A stretch of DNA of 64,000 nt from Caenorhabditis elegans (lineage: Eukaryota; Nematoda; Chromadorea; Rhabditida; Rhabditidae). Each line of letters opens with the position of its first letter. Within the stretch, counting starts at the first letter, position 1. The stretch lies in the NCBI RefSeq assembly GCF_000002985.6, contig NC_003279.8, positions 13,330,001-13,394,000 of the forward strand. The letters run 5' to 3'. The notes beneath the pieces are model-generated. The model was given only the letters and a program-made list of their open reading frames with translations. It was not told the origin of the DNA and did not search any database. This document shows, in pieces, positions 1 to 10,348 of this stretch. The position numbers were made by a program, and so were the translations under genes.

Positions 1-757
1 GTGGATCCGTACAAGTTCTGAGCAACGCTGCAATATCCTCCGACAAGAGCACATTATTCTGAAGCATACGGACCATCGGTGTAAGCTTCTCATCCCAATT
101 TCCATACAGACACTCGACACGTTTCGCCACCTTCTCAGCCCACTTCTCCGCGACATCAGTGATAAGTGCGTCGAAAATCGTACGAGATGGGAAGGGTCCA
201 CGCCAGCATTCCTGGCACTTGATTACGTCTTCAATCGTGTAGAGCCGATGAGTTGGCTGAGCTCTGTAGCAGAATGAGCACACCATTCGTTGAAGCTTCT
301 CGTCTCCCAGCTCGGCGAGCTCGTGCTCCATAACTTGACGAAGTGTTTTCATATCGAGTTTCGCAGGTTTCAGTTGCTTGCAGCTAATGACGACTTGCTG
401 AGATGCAGTTTTCTTTGGAGCAATAGTCCTCATTGCAGCAGAAATCCGATTGTAGAAAGAGTCCATTGCAGGCCATTTCGGGTCCAATTCAAAGCTCAGC
501 GGGTGTGGAAAGAGTCTGTTGACTGGCGATGATTTCGGAACACTGGTCCCCTTTGGCTCCGAGAGCAACCGATGGATTAGTTTTTGGACGTCACGTCGTT
601 TTCTGGAAATAGTTCAGGTTAAAGAATAATACAAAATTAAAGCTATTTACCTTCCAACAATCATGCGATCCGTCTCGCACAGCTGTTGAAGCCACCATTG
701 AGCCTTCGTCAAGTCGGCTTGACGACGAATTTCCTGAGTATTTTGAATTGCTTGCAT
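1..757 (-). CDS. Uncharacterised nematode protein, 5' part (cut by window edge)
   Basis: Two exons are visible: 757-651 and 602 to the left edge, joined by a short intron with a GTAAAT donor and TTTCCAG acceptor; the codon is split AG|A. The ATG at 757 opens a frame that stays open to base 1, about 236 residues, so the C-terminus is missing. The N-terminus is polar and helical (MQAIQNTQEIRRQ). Around residues 145-170 there are two CxxC pairs (CSFC and CQEC) about 23 residues apart, which could bind one zinc ion. I do not recognise the family and assign no function. The gene is antisense to the guanylate cyclase that starts at 1618 and lies just upstream of its first visible exon, so it may be nested in that gene's intron. 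Confidence 0.75.
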
Positions 758-1146
758 CCTTCTTTAATGAGTTTTTTTGATTAAATAGTTGTCGCAAGGA
801 ATAGGAATATATAAGTAGTTTGACTAGATTAGACGATTATTTTTCTATTTCCTTTTTTAGCAGAAAAAAAGAAAAGAAAACCCGAGTTAAGAGGAATAAA
901 TCGAAGATTTATGTGCTGACGGAGGACACAAGGCTCTTCTGAAGACTGCGCGGTGCGGATGGCCTCTTGCGCTCCGTTTCTCTGTCTCTCGCGTTCTCAC
1001 GATGTCTAGCGCGCGCACCGCCCGTGTTGACCAGCGAGAGAGTGTGTGAAGAGTGAGAGCCGCAGTGGTGTTGGTGGTGGCTGGTGGCGGGTGCAACAAG
1101 GTATATGCAACAACAATATTATGCAGGTCTAGAAAAAAAGGATTTC

Positions 1147-1218
1147 TGCGTTCGGGGGGAATCGAACCCCCGTCGAATGCTTGGAAGGCATCCATGCTGA
1201 CCATTACACCACGAACGC
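1147..1218 (-). tRNA. tRNA-Gly (anticodon UCC)
   Basis: The 72-base minus-strand sequence folds as a complete cloverleaf: acceptor stem GCGTTCG pairing with CGAACGC, D-arm with TGGTGTAATGG-type A box, anticodon loop CTTCCAA giving UCC, and T-arm with GGTTCGATTCC as B box. The discriminator base is A. A run of T residues on the minus strand just past the 3' end (complement of 1132-1139) is a normal RNA polymerase III terminator. There is no intron. Gly-UCC reads GGA, the dominant glycine codon in C. elegans, consistent with the codon use of the neighbouring genes. Confidence 0.95.
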
Positions 1219-1617
1219 GGCGAGTGAGGGTGGTCTAAGTTGGGTTTATGAGATAGGAAAAGCCGCCGCAATGTTTTTCGGTCTCAACGATCTAATTTTC
1301 AAAATGTAACGAGTATATATGAGCCTTTAAAGAATACTGTAGTTTTCAACTCGTTGTTAACTTTAATTGAATTTTCAAAGTTCTTCAGTGTTTTTTTCTC
1401 AAAATTTTTTTTTTGAGAATGACATATTTTAAAAATTTTAATATGAACAATCTGGAAAACTCCGCAACAACGAAAAGTTGCGAACTACAGTACTCCTTAA
1501 AGGCGCACACACATTTGAATTTGGAAAAAATTCGAATGTGTTGAGACCTGGTACAGTATTTAGGCGTGAAAAAATCCGCAAAAAAGAGAAATTAATAGAA
1601 AATCGAACTTTTTTCAG

Positions 1618-3336
1618 AAGAATTCGCGGATTGCACATTGCTCTTCACCGACATCGTAACATTCACCAATATCTGTGCAATGTGTACCCCGTATGACGTT
1701 GTTACCCTGCTCAATGACCTTTATCTTCGTTTTGACAGACTTGTCGGATTGGTAATTCAAAAAAAAAAGAATTTTCGAGAAAAAACTTTAAAAATTGTTT
1801 AAGCATGACGCGTACAAAGTTGAGACAATCGGTGATGCCTATATGATTGTGGGCGGAGTTCCGGAGCGTTGTGAGAATCATGCAGAGCGAGTTCTCAATA
1901 TTTCAATCGGTATTGTGCATCGAAAAATCGAAAATTAATTTTTTTAACTCAATTTTTCCTGTTTTTTAGGAATGCTCATGGAATCCAAGCTTGTTTTGTC
2001 TCCAATCACCCATAAACCTATTAAAATTCGTTTGGGCGTTCACTGTGGTCCCGTTGTAGCTGGAGTTGTCGGGATTAAGATGCCAAGGTGAGGCTTTATC
2101 TCGGCATCCCATAAAGCTATCAAAAAGTTGTCAACTAACACGTGGTGCCAGGCTAACCCATTACGGCTTGACCTACAAAAAACGCGGGACAAACCAAGCG
2201 AAATCAGTTGAAAACTCTGCGTCTCTTCTCCTGCATTTTTTGTAGATCTACGTAGATCAAGCCGAAATGAGACACTCTGACACCACGTGAACTAACAAAA
2301 TGTAGATCTTGAAATTTCCAATACTTTGTCAGTTGACAACTTTTGTATCTCAAACGGCTGACGATCTATTCCAGGTACTGTCTCTTCGGTGACACTGTCA
2401 ACGTGGCGAACAAAATGGAATCCAACGGTATTCAATGCAAAATTCACGTCAGCGAGACTGGGAAGCTCAACGGACTGAAAGCTAATCCATCATACGTGTT
2501 CATTGACAGAGGAAATACGGAGATCAGGGTACTGTAGTGTAGATTTACGGAGGTCAAATATTCCATGTTTTCAGGGTAAAGGAATGATGTACACCTACTT
2601 TTTGGAACGAAACGATCGGAAAAGTGTATGGGAGTTGTGTTCAAGACCTAGATGTGAGTTTCTATCTGGATGGGTCTCGCCGCGAAATTTTTTTTATTGC
2701 TCAAAAAATTCCTCAACTTCTACCACAAGCCTTTTTCGCGCCGAGACCCAGAGAGTGTAGATAGTTGAAGAGGCACAGACATCTCGGGACCCAGCCGCTT
2801 TGTGTAGATTTACGGGGGCTTTAATGAAGAGGGATCCGTAAATCAACACAAATCGGCTATTCCCGCTACCCGCCTGTAGGCATGCGTGGGTTAGCCTTCT
2901 AACCTTTTATGCCTATTTTTCAGCTGGCGAACAAACAATCGACGGATATATGGAGCTTCACGATCAATCGATTTATCAAGAAGAAGGTGGTCAGCAGGAG
3001 AATCTGACTGTGGAAAATGGAAATTCTGCTCAAAATAACCATAATAACAATAATAATACACATCATTCTGGAAGGAAATTGGTAAGTTCTGCGGCCTACG
3101 CCTGCCTGGCGCCTACCTCGGCAATCGGTAATTACCGAAGTTACCGTACGCCAAACAATTTTAAATTACTGCTGTGCAAACACCAAACAAAAATTCAGAA
3201 AACAGGCGGTAGGCAGGCAGGCACTTACGCCTGCCTACCAGAAAACCCATACCTACAAAAACTCTTTCAGATGAATGGATCAAGTGTGGATCCCGGCAGT
3301 CATCACATCCGATCACCGACTTGCACAATTTCTTAA
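1618..3336 (+). CDS. gcy-35: Soluble guanylate cyclase, catalytic domain and C-terminal tail (5' exons not in window)
   Basis: The exons are 1618-1751, 1804-1909, 1970-2087, 2375-2528, 2575-2653, 2924-3081 and 3271-3336, all frame-compatible. They encode most of a class III guanylate cyclase catalytic domain: [11 protein letters not shown] with the metal-binding aspartates, [24 protein letters not shown], and [17 protein letters not shown], which carries the purine-specifying and turnover residues. Wording such as IVTFTNIC and VGIKMPRYCLFG matches the soluble class, not receptor cyclases. A poorly conserved tail of about 75 residues with an asparagine/histidine run ends the protein. The heme-NO-binding, PAS and coiled-coil parts expected upstream are absent between 1 and 1617, so they lie left of the window across a long intron, or this is a truncated copy. 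The symbol rests on recalling that gcy-35 is the chromosome I soluble cyclase. The poly(A) signal AATAAA is near 3492. Confidence 0.75.
2139..2289. mobile_element. MITE-like palindromic element with 6-base flanking repeat
   Basis: Inside intron 3 of the cyclase. The ends are inverted copies of CACGTGGTGYCAGRCT, and the inner arm contains the motif GATCTACAAAAAA-GCGGGA in both orientations. AACTAA occurs immediately before the left end (2133-2138) and immediately after the right end (2290-2295), as expected for a target-site duplication. Related copies lie at 39403-39588, 40379-40550 and 50384-50487, with a partial one near 38920-38960. Confidence 0.75.
3082..3270. repeat. Degenerate palindrome rich in GCCTGCCTACC
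   Basis: This last intron of the cyclase is bracketed by inverted GCCTGCCTGGCGCCTACC-type blocks. A GGTAATTACCG self-complementary core sits between them. Related GCCTGCC/GGCAGGC blocks occur near 20855-20895 and 63605-63640, so it is an interspersed repeat and not gene-specific. Confidence 0.6.
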
Positions 3337-3676
3337 CTTTATTTTCTTTTTTTTTTATTTTTATTTAAAAAAAAAAACACTTTTACTCTGTATTAAGTAG
3401 AAAAAGAGAAAAAAGACAGAAAAAACAACGTATTTTTGTATGAGAATTATTAATTTTTTTTTTGAAAATGTAAATATTTTTTCTGAAAACAAATAAATAT
3501 ATATTAATTTTTGCGTAAGTATTCAGGATGCAATCAATCAATAAATACATTTTTTTGGGGGGATGCAATGATTATCATAAGAAAAGGCCTATGGGATGAA
3601 GTTTCGGGGAAAAAATATATAGAAAATATATTAAAAATTTGAAATTAATAATTTAAAAAATGAATTTTGATCATGT
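3337..3676. other. Convergent 3' intergenic gap
   Basis: AT-rich gap between the cyclase stop and the stop codon of the leftward Barentsz-like gene. It holds the cyclase poly(A) signal near 3492 and A/T homopolymer runs. I see no other gene. Confidence 0.7.
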
Positions 3677-6138
3677 TTATTGATGATCCTTTGGGTCAAC
3701 AATTGGGATGACCTTTTTAGAGCGTGGAGGAAGTTGGCGGGTTCCCTGAAATTAAGAATATCGTGTCGAGACCCATCAGGGTTACTGTAGTCTTACCTGT
3801 TGCTGCTGGGGATCAAAGTACACAACATCGGTGGGCTGTCGGATCCTCTGCTGTCCACCACTACCACCACCACCTCCTCCATTATGTTGATTTCCTCCGT
3901 GTGTGGAGCCGCGTGTCATTTGTGGGGGTGGGACTACGTTGCCGGGCACAACACCGACGGCAACCATCGGTGGTGGGGGTCCCTGCACGAAACGCTTCTG
4001 TTGGTGGTTATGGTGATTATTGTGATGTTGTGGTGGACCGTGGTAGCCGCCACCGCCACGTGAAGCATAATCAGCATTGTTTGAGGAATAACCTCCCCGT
4101 GATGATGGATAGACATTGGCTGATGGATGAGGATGGGATCCACCACGGAAGTTTGTTGAAGATGCTTGATAGGAACGATCGGATTGATGGTTTGGTCGAG
4201 GTGATGAGTAATCCGTACCGGATCCTCCTCGCTGATACCCTTCACTTTGTTCTGAAGTATCAGTTCTTCTTACTCCATATCTTGGTGCTCCAGATCCTCG
4301 AACACCTCCTCTGATCGCACCAGTTCTACCGTATCCTCCAGTGCCACGTGTCACGGTGCCTCCTCCTCTGGATGCTCCTCGTATAACACCACGTCGATGA
4401 TTCTCGAATCGATCATCATTTCGATCTCCTTGATGGCTATAGTCACGACGGGAAGATGATGATGGTGGTGGTGGAGGTCCTCGAGATGAAGATTCCACAG
4501 GGCGTCTGTTGCTAGCAGAAGATGGTGGAGCTCCGGATGATCGTCGTGGTGGTCCCATCGGATGGCTCATTCGTCCACGGAGTCGAGATGGAGGGCCCGA
4601 CGTGGTTCCACGGCGGAGTGGAACAGCACGTCGTTGGCCACGTCGGATTGCACCATCGTCCTCGTCTTCTTCGTTTTCCTCGCTAGATGGGGGAGCTGCG
4701 GGTTCTGAAAATAGGGAGGCTTGATTGGATGTTAAAATCTTTATTGGATATTAAGATCTAAGTTTGATTGTCACTAGTGGGGTTTTTGCATCAGATTCCT
4801 CCAAAGTACCGAAAAAAAAAGCAGAGCAATTGCCAGAGAACTATAAATTTTTTGCACAAGGGGCCTAGTTTTCGAATCTAGTTTCTTAACTTAAACCCAA
4901 CATATTTAAAAATCCAGAAAACTCACTCTGTTTCCTTGGCTTCTCCTGCTGCTTCACCTGCCTCTTCTGTGCTGGCCTTACACCTTGATCTTCCTCTTCT
5001 TCTCCCTTTGACTCATCCACCGTATCTTCTCGTTCTCTCTGCTTCATCGGCCTTCTCGACGTTCCACTCTTTCCGACTTTCCCCCTCGTAGTCGACGAGA
5101 CTCTCCGATCCTTCTGTTGTCGGGAAACTTGTCGAGCATCCGAAGACTCTTCTTCTGTGGATTCAGGTGCTGGTGCATCGATTTCTTCGCCGTCTTGTAT
5201 TGGTGTACCGTCTTTATGACGAATATCGAAGCCGTACTTGGTGACAATTTGTTTTTTGGTCTTTGGGCGTTGGAATTTCTCATCGAAGCGGTCGTGCTTC
5301 CAGTCACAGTCGGCGCGGCTCTTTTTCAGGTTTCGGCGGTCATCACTATAAATTTTCAGTTTTAGGATTCCCGTTTCCCTGTTTTGGATTATTTTCGAAT
5401 ATCCCCCGGAATGAGAAGCCCATTTTCGAACCAATCAGTGTCTTTGAACTCCGCCCATTTCATCTGATTGGTTGAAAGTTGGGCGGAGCAAATTTCTGAT
5501 TGGTCTTGTAGTTCTAATCTTGGAGCGAATTCAAAAAATGAGCATTTGTCAAAATTGAAAAATTTGAGTAGGATTTCTCATACTTTCTGGATTTTTTTCG
5601 GTTTTTTTTAGTATTTCTAAAAACCCGCCCATATCTTGGCTCTTGTTCATTTTTTTTCAGGTTGTGCACCTACCTATCATCATCCTGAACTTGAGAATTA
5701 TTAACATCGCCTCTACGATTATCATCATGCATATAAAACCTTCCAGTTTTCGGGATATACGCCGGATTTTCCACGTTCTGATCATCATCCAAATTTGATT
5801 TCTCTTCACCGTCCTCTGGGCCATCTTCTGCCGCTTCATCTGAACAGAATCTCATTTTTAACACATTTTTTCTATAAAAAAAAAAGAAAAACCCTACCTT
5901 CCTTCTCTTCAGAATCTCCACCACTTCTCTTTTTGGCTGGAGCTGGCTCATCATCGTCTTCTACTGATTCAGCTGGTTTTGCTGACTCTTGGGGAGGGTT
6001 CTGAAATGAAAAAAGTTTAATTGTGTGAAATTAAAAATCCCAACTAACCTGAGCTTCACCGTTCACTTTCACTTCTACCGTTGACTCCTCGTTTCCGCTC
6101 TTCTCAACCGTCTCCGTAGTCGCCGACTCGGCCGCCAT
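3677..6138 (-). CDS. CASC3/Barentsz-type exon junction complex protein
   Basis: The exons on the minus strand are 6138-6049, 6000-5898, 5839-5674, 5345-4927, 4704-3797 and 3745-3677. They total 1,755 bases and give 584 residues. The N-terminus (MAAESATTETVEK) is acidic and alanine-rich. Residues about 85-180 carry the SELOR signature that wraps eIF4A3: NPAYIPKTGRFYMHDD, an intron, then RADCDWKHDRFDEKF and KKQIVTKYGFDIR. In the family this segment clamps eIF4A3 on spliced mRNA. The C-terminal half is low complexity: RGG, proline, histidine and asparagine runs, typical of an RNA-binding, condensate-prone tail. The tail ends SKKVIPIVDPKDHQ. The intron at 3746-3796 has normal splice sites. The family call is firm; the C. 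elegans gene name is not recalled, so no symbol is given. Confidence 0.88.
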
Positions 6139-7459
6139 TTTAGGTTCTAGAATACGGGAATTTTTATTCAATTTTTTGAATGAAAAATAACTTTGATAAT
6201 GAGTAAGAGCTTGGTTGGGACAAAAATCGATATTTCACAAAAAAAAATACTGTGGCAGGTCTCGACGCGACGAAAAAAATGTTTTAGCAAGGGTATGTGC
6301 CTTTAAATAGTACTGTACCTCCTAGTTTTCATTTGTTGCTTTTTTATTTATTACGGGAACAAAAAATTCTGAAAATGCGTATTGCGCAACATATTTGACG
6401 CGCAAAATATCTCGTAGCGAAAATTACAGTAATTCTTTTAATGACTACTGTAGAACTTTTGTCGATTTACGGAAATCATTTGTTAATTGATAGCATATCA
6501 AAAGAACACTCAAAAATAACAAGACAGTACAAAAAACTACAGAAAATTGAATATCACTGTCTCGAAAATTAGTACCCGTAAATCGACACGAGAGCTACAG
6601 CAGTCCCTTAAAAAATTACTGTGGTTTTCGCTACGAGATATTTTGTGCGTCAAATATGTTGCGATGTACGCATTCTCAGAGTTTTCTGTTCCCGTAATAA
6701 TTATGAAAGAAAAATCACTGAAAATTACAAAAAAAAAATATTTTTCGGTCGAGAATTTCGGTCGTGTCGAGACCTTATACCGTATTTTCGTGTCAAAAAA
6801 GTTTTTCATCTTAACATAAGTTTATGAGCACTTTGAGCAAAAAAGAGCCAAAATCGATAAATATTTTTGAAAAATTCTAGTTTTCAAACAATTTCCATGA
6901 GAAATATCTCTTTATTTTTCGGAAAATTTTCCCACAATGGGAACTTTTATTGATTGAAAAGTCTAATTGCTAGTTTTTTTCTAACAAAAAACCTAGAAGT
7001 TATATAATTTTTCGTATCAAAGTTTCAAAAAACGTAGATGGGCAATTTCGAAATGTGGGCAAAACTGAGCAGAAAATGTGTATTTTTAGGAAAAATCAAT
7101 AACCACAGAGCTCTTGCAAAACCTATTTTTTCAAAAAACTACACGAAAAAATCCAACTGTACAAGTACAAAAAGTGGTTCAAATTGCAGTTTTAGACATA
7201 GAACACCGGCGATATACAGAGACGCAGACAGTTGTGCAGAGAGAATATTCCCTTTTTAATGTGGTGGGTCTCGTCGCGAAAACGATGGAGATTGACAGCG
7301 AGATGACAGACAAGTGGAGCCTCACAGTGGAGAGAGTACTCGGAAGTGGAGAGAGTGCAGAGAAGTAGTAGGGAATGAGAAAGAGAGACGGAGACAAGTT
7401 AGAGGAAGAATTCGATAAAAAAGGCGGGATGTTTCAATTTGAAAGTTTATTCGTTTTAT
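6139..7459. other. Intergenic region with repeats, promoter side of the Barentsz-like gene
   Basis: Upstream of the Barentsz-like start and downstream of the MSP gene. It contains a GGTCTCGACRCGA repeat fragment near 6257-6310, a long palindrome (6351-6699), and an AGAGACGCAGAC motif at 7218-7229, the reverse of the CTGCGTCTCT promoter motif seen elsewhere in the window. No convincing gene is seen. Confidence 0.6.
6351..6699. repeat. Long palindromic repeat (TTACGGGAACA family)
   Basis: The left arm begins TTACGGGAACA and passes through GCGCAACATATTTGACGCG and TATCTCGTAGCGAAAA to GTCGATTTACGG. The right arm repeats the same blocks in inverse order and orientation, ending TGTTCCCGTAA. A second, partly degraded member lies at 43409-43690. 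Such foldback elements are common in C. elegans. Confidence 0.8.
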
Positions 7460-8888
7460 TCAAGAAATTGAGCAATTTGCTTGATTTTTCTCATTTGGAG
7501 CAGTGGTGGCTTTCATTGCATGAGCCTTCTGAGCATTTTGAAGCTCGTTTTGGAGACGTTGAACCTGAAATTCAAGTTTTTTTTTAAATTTTTCAAAATA
7601 AAAAATCTCAGTACCTCTGCACTTTTGCGCATGTAACTTCCTTCCAGCACTGTCAGTTTCGACTTGTACTCATCGACCAGAGCTTTTCTGAAATTTGAGT
7701 TGTATCGGGTCTCGACACGATCAAAACTTTTATGTAAAGAGTGTGCGCCTATAAGGGGTACTGTAGTTTTTAATCCGTTTTTTTTTTAAATTTTGATACA
7801 CCATTAAAGGCGCACGCGATCGTGGCGAGACCCGGAAAAAATTCAAAACTACCTTTGTTGCAATTGTGCATCCAAAGTGATTTTCAGCTGTTTTGCCTGA
7901 GTTATATTAGATTCAAGCAGTGCTGTGTCACTTTTCGTCAGGTTTAGAATCGCTGAAATTTTCGCAAATTTAAAATTAAAAAAAACGAAGCAAACGCGCT
8001 CTATTACACTTAAGCTGATCCACACGATCCGAACCAATCACTGAAGACGCGTCGAGAGCCGTATGAAAATCGGTTGCCGTCTTTGAAATCTCCACTGCCG
8101 ACTCGATTTTCATGATGGTTGTGCCGAGATCCAGGGAGATGGATTGGACATTTTCCGGAGAATCGAAGAGTTTCTGTAGGGAAAAATTACTTTCTTTTTT
8201 TTTGTAAAGTTTTTAATTCAAGCTGAAATTCAGCTGAAAATCGAGAATCTTTCAGTTTTTTTGCTTAATTGCAATTTGAATTTGCGCGTTTTTGTCAAAT
8301 GCAAGCGCGCTCCATCGAACAACGCTCTCACAAAAAACGCGGAAATTCAAATCGGAATTTAGCGAAAACTGACAGCTTTTCGGTTTTCAACTTGAAATAT
8401 CATCTTTTCTGAAGGTTTTCGAAAAGTTTTACTTTATTTTTTTTATATGATATTCAATTATTGTACGAAAATAAAACCAACTTTCGGGTCGAAATCTCCA
8501 CATTCTGGAATTGATGCAGCTTGAAGCACGATTTCATGTCTCGGTCGGAACTTGTTCTGATAAAGTGTGATACACACTTCAATCGGCTCATCGTCACGCA
8601 AAACAGCCTGATTTGGGGTTATGAAATATCGAGTTGGAGCATTTGTCTTGAAAAAATTCAGATATTCCAGAGGCTGCTCACACCTGAGCTTAAATACCAG
8701 AAATCTCCAATAAATTGGTCCAACACCAGCTAAACTATTCAATTTCAACTTTTGACACGCATTTTTTGGTTGATCAATATCGAAACACACGAATGTCTGA
8801 ATAAAATTACCGGATAATTCAAGAAATTTTCGAAAATTCTCACTTGATCCAACACGACATACAACTTATGACCGTTAGACTGCTCCAT
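7460..8888 (-). CDS. MSP-domain (VAP-like) protein with helical C-terminus
   Basis: The exons are 8888-8844, 8796-8482, 8173-7996, 7952-7853, 7687-7615 and 7564-7460, totalling 816 bases. The first 110 residues are an MSP/VAP immunoglobulin-like domain, shown by TNAPTRYFITPNQAVL and DDEPIEVCITL. The remainder is predicted helix (VQRLQNELQNAQKAHAMKA) and ends NCSIS without a membrane anchor, unlike typical VAPs. Inside exon 2, a 17-residue stretch interrupts the MSP fold exactly where a 51-base in-frame intron (8647-8697, GTATTT...TTCAAG) could be removed, restoring IYWRFL|TNAPTRY. With that intron the product is 254 residues, otherwise 271. The donor at 7995/7996 (GTTTGC) is weak but is the only one that keeps the frame. 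In the family, the MSP domain binds FFAT-type motifs or polymerises in sperm; the role here is unknown. Confidence 0.75.
7706..7834. repeat. GGTCTCGACACGA palindromic repeat in MSP-gene intron
   Basis: Inverted ends GGGTCTCGACACGAT and ATCGTGGCGAGACCC surround internal GTGCGCCT-TAAAG and CTTTAATGG-type blocks. It belongs to the most frequent repeat family in this window. Confidence 0.75.
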
Positions 8889-9395
8889 TCACCACTCTTC
8901 GATTGGACTAATATTCGAAATAATCGATTTTTGCATTTTTTATACCCCTCCCCTCACCTTCTCTTCCCCAATTTCTGCTTTCCGTGGGGTCACGCCTTTT
9001 TTATTTGAACTGCCGCGCAAATCGATTTAAAGGCGCACGCATTTATACGAATGGGTCTCGTTGCGGCGTCTCTAGATTTTCGAATTATTCTCCAGCAGTT
9101 TTGGCTGATTTTCAGCTTGTTTTGTCGGTTTTCAGTTGATTTTTAAGATTTTCTTTCGAAAAAATTGAAAAATTAGTGAATTTAAAGGTTCTTCATCGCT
9201 TAAAATTTCAATCAATTTCAAAACCTTGATTTCTCGCCGGTATTTATGTAATTTCAAACGATCGGTTTTCAAACGGTTCTTGTGACTTTTAGAAGTTGTT
9301 TTGCAGAAATATTCGTTTGTTTCATCTCTTGTATCATCAGAACTCTTTAATTTCTTTCATTTTGAAAGAGTAAAACTTCAATATTCTTATTTCCA

Positions 9396-9396
9396 G
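9396..9396 (+). promoter_or_regulatory. Probable trans-splice acceptor of snr-2
   Basis: TTATTTCCAG ends at 9396, 34 bases upstream of the snr-2 ATG, with no upstream coding exon. In C. elegans this is the usual place for spliced-leader addition. The interval 8889-9396 would carry the divergent promoter for this gene and the MSP gene. Confidence 0.5.
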
Positions 9397-9430
9397 GTCC
9401 TAGACAAAAAATCACAACCAACGCCTCAAG

Positions 9431-10022
9431 ATGGTAAGTTTTTCTACAGTTCTCATGGAGATAAATACAAAATATTTTCTTTTCAGACTATCTCCAAGAA
9501 TAATAAGATGATGGCTCATCTCAACTACAGGATGAAGATCATCCTTCAGGACGGTAGAACCTTCATCGGATTTTTCAAGGCTTTCGACAAGCATATGAAC
9601 ATTTTACTCGCAGAGTGCGAGGAACACAGACAAATCAAGCCAAAGGCCGGAAAGAAGGTATTGTTTTCTGTTTCTGCAGCGTTGATTGAAGACAAAAACC
9701 ATTTTATTTTCAGACCGATGGAGAAGAAAAGCGAATTCTCGGCCTCGTACTGGTCCGCGGAGAACATATCGTCTCGATGACCGTCGACGGACCACCACCA
9801 AGAGATGACGATTCAGTGAGACTCGCCAAGGCCGGAGGAGCTGGAGGTGTCGGACAAGCCAAGCCAGGAGGCCGTGGAATGCCAGCTATGCCAGGAATGC
9901 CGGGAATGCCACCAGGCGGAGCACCAGGAGGCCTCTCTGGAGCCATGCGCGGACACGGAGGACCAGGAATGGCAGCCATGCAGCCAGGATATGGCGGCCC
10001 ACCAGGAGGACGTCCATTCTAA
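9431..10022 (+). CDS. snr-2: Small nuclear ribonucleoprotein SmB
   Basis: The exons are 9431-9433 (ATG alone), 9487-9657 and 9714-10022, giving 160 residues. The Sm1 motif lies at about residues 12-45 ([20 protein letters not shown], then [10 protein letters not shown]). The Sm2 motif lies at about 60-78 ([15 protein letters not shown]). The C-terminal half is rich in Gly, Pro and Met with GGxPG-type repeats, as in SmB/B'. In the family, SmB is one of seven Sm proteins forming the ring on U1, U2, U4 and U5 snRNAs, assembled in the cytoplasm and acting in the spliceosome. The start codon is separated from the rest by a 53-base intron. Codon use is strongly biased, as in highly expressed worm genes. 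It is first in the probable operon with ola-1. Confidence 0.95.
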
Positions 10023-10204
10023 AATTTTGCTATCCAAATCCGCATGTTTCTATCATTTTTCCCACCGATCTTGTATTTTTCTCTGTTCTTTTCATTTTTT
10101 GTGGTAGAAATACCTTTAATTATATATTTAATTTATCGATACTCTCTCGGGTGATCGAGATCTTCCCATCACCCACCAATCTTCGTAAGCTGTTCAGAAT
10201 CTGG

Positions 10205-10333
10205 AATAAACTTTTTGAATTTTGAGAGATTCAGTAGGCTAGGTTTTTGATAGCTCAATGGTTTTAAACCCAGAATTCTCTATCTTCTAAATTCTCATCT
10301 TTTTTTTATTGTAAAACACTTAAAAGTCGTCAG
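10205..10333 (+). promoter_or_regulatory. Probable operon intercistronic region, snr-2/ola-1
   Basis: AATAAA at 10205 is followed by a T-rich stretch (about 10285-10312) and an acceptor GTCGTCAG ending at 10333, 15 bases before the ola-1 ATG. A poly(A)-to-acceptor distance near 120 bases with a U-rich block is typical of C. elegans SL2 trans-splicing sites. Confidence 0.55.
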
Positions 10334-10348
10334 GGAACCATCAAAAAG

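Noticed and set aside
1053-1238. ORFs over the tRNA
   Set aside because: The sequence is fully explained by the tRNA-Gly and its flanks.
3724-4314. 196-codon plus-strand ORF
   Set aside because: It is the antisense shadow of the low-complexity tail of the Barentsz-like gene, whose exons and splice sites are clear on the minus strand.
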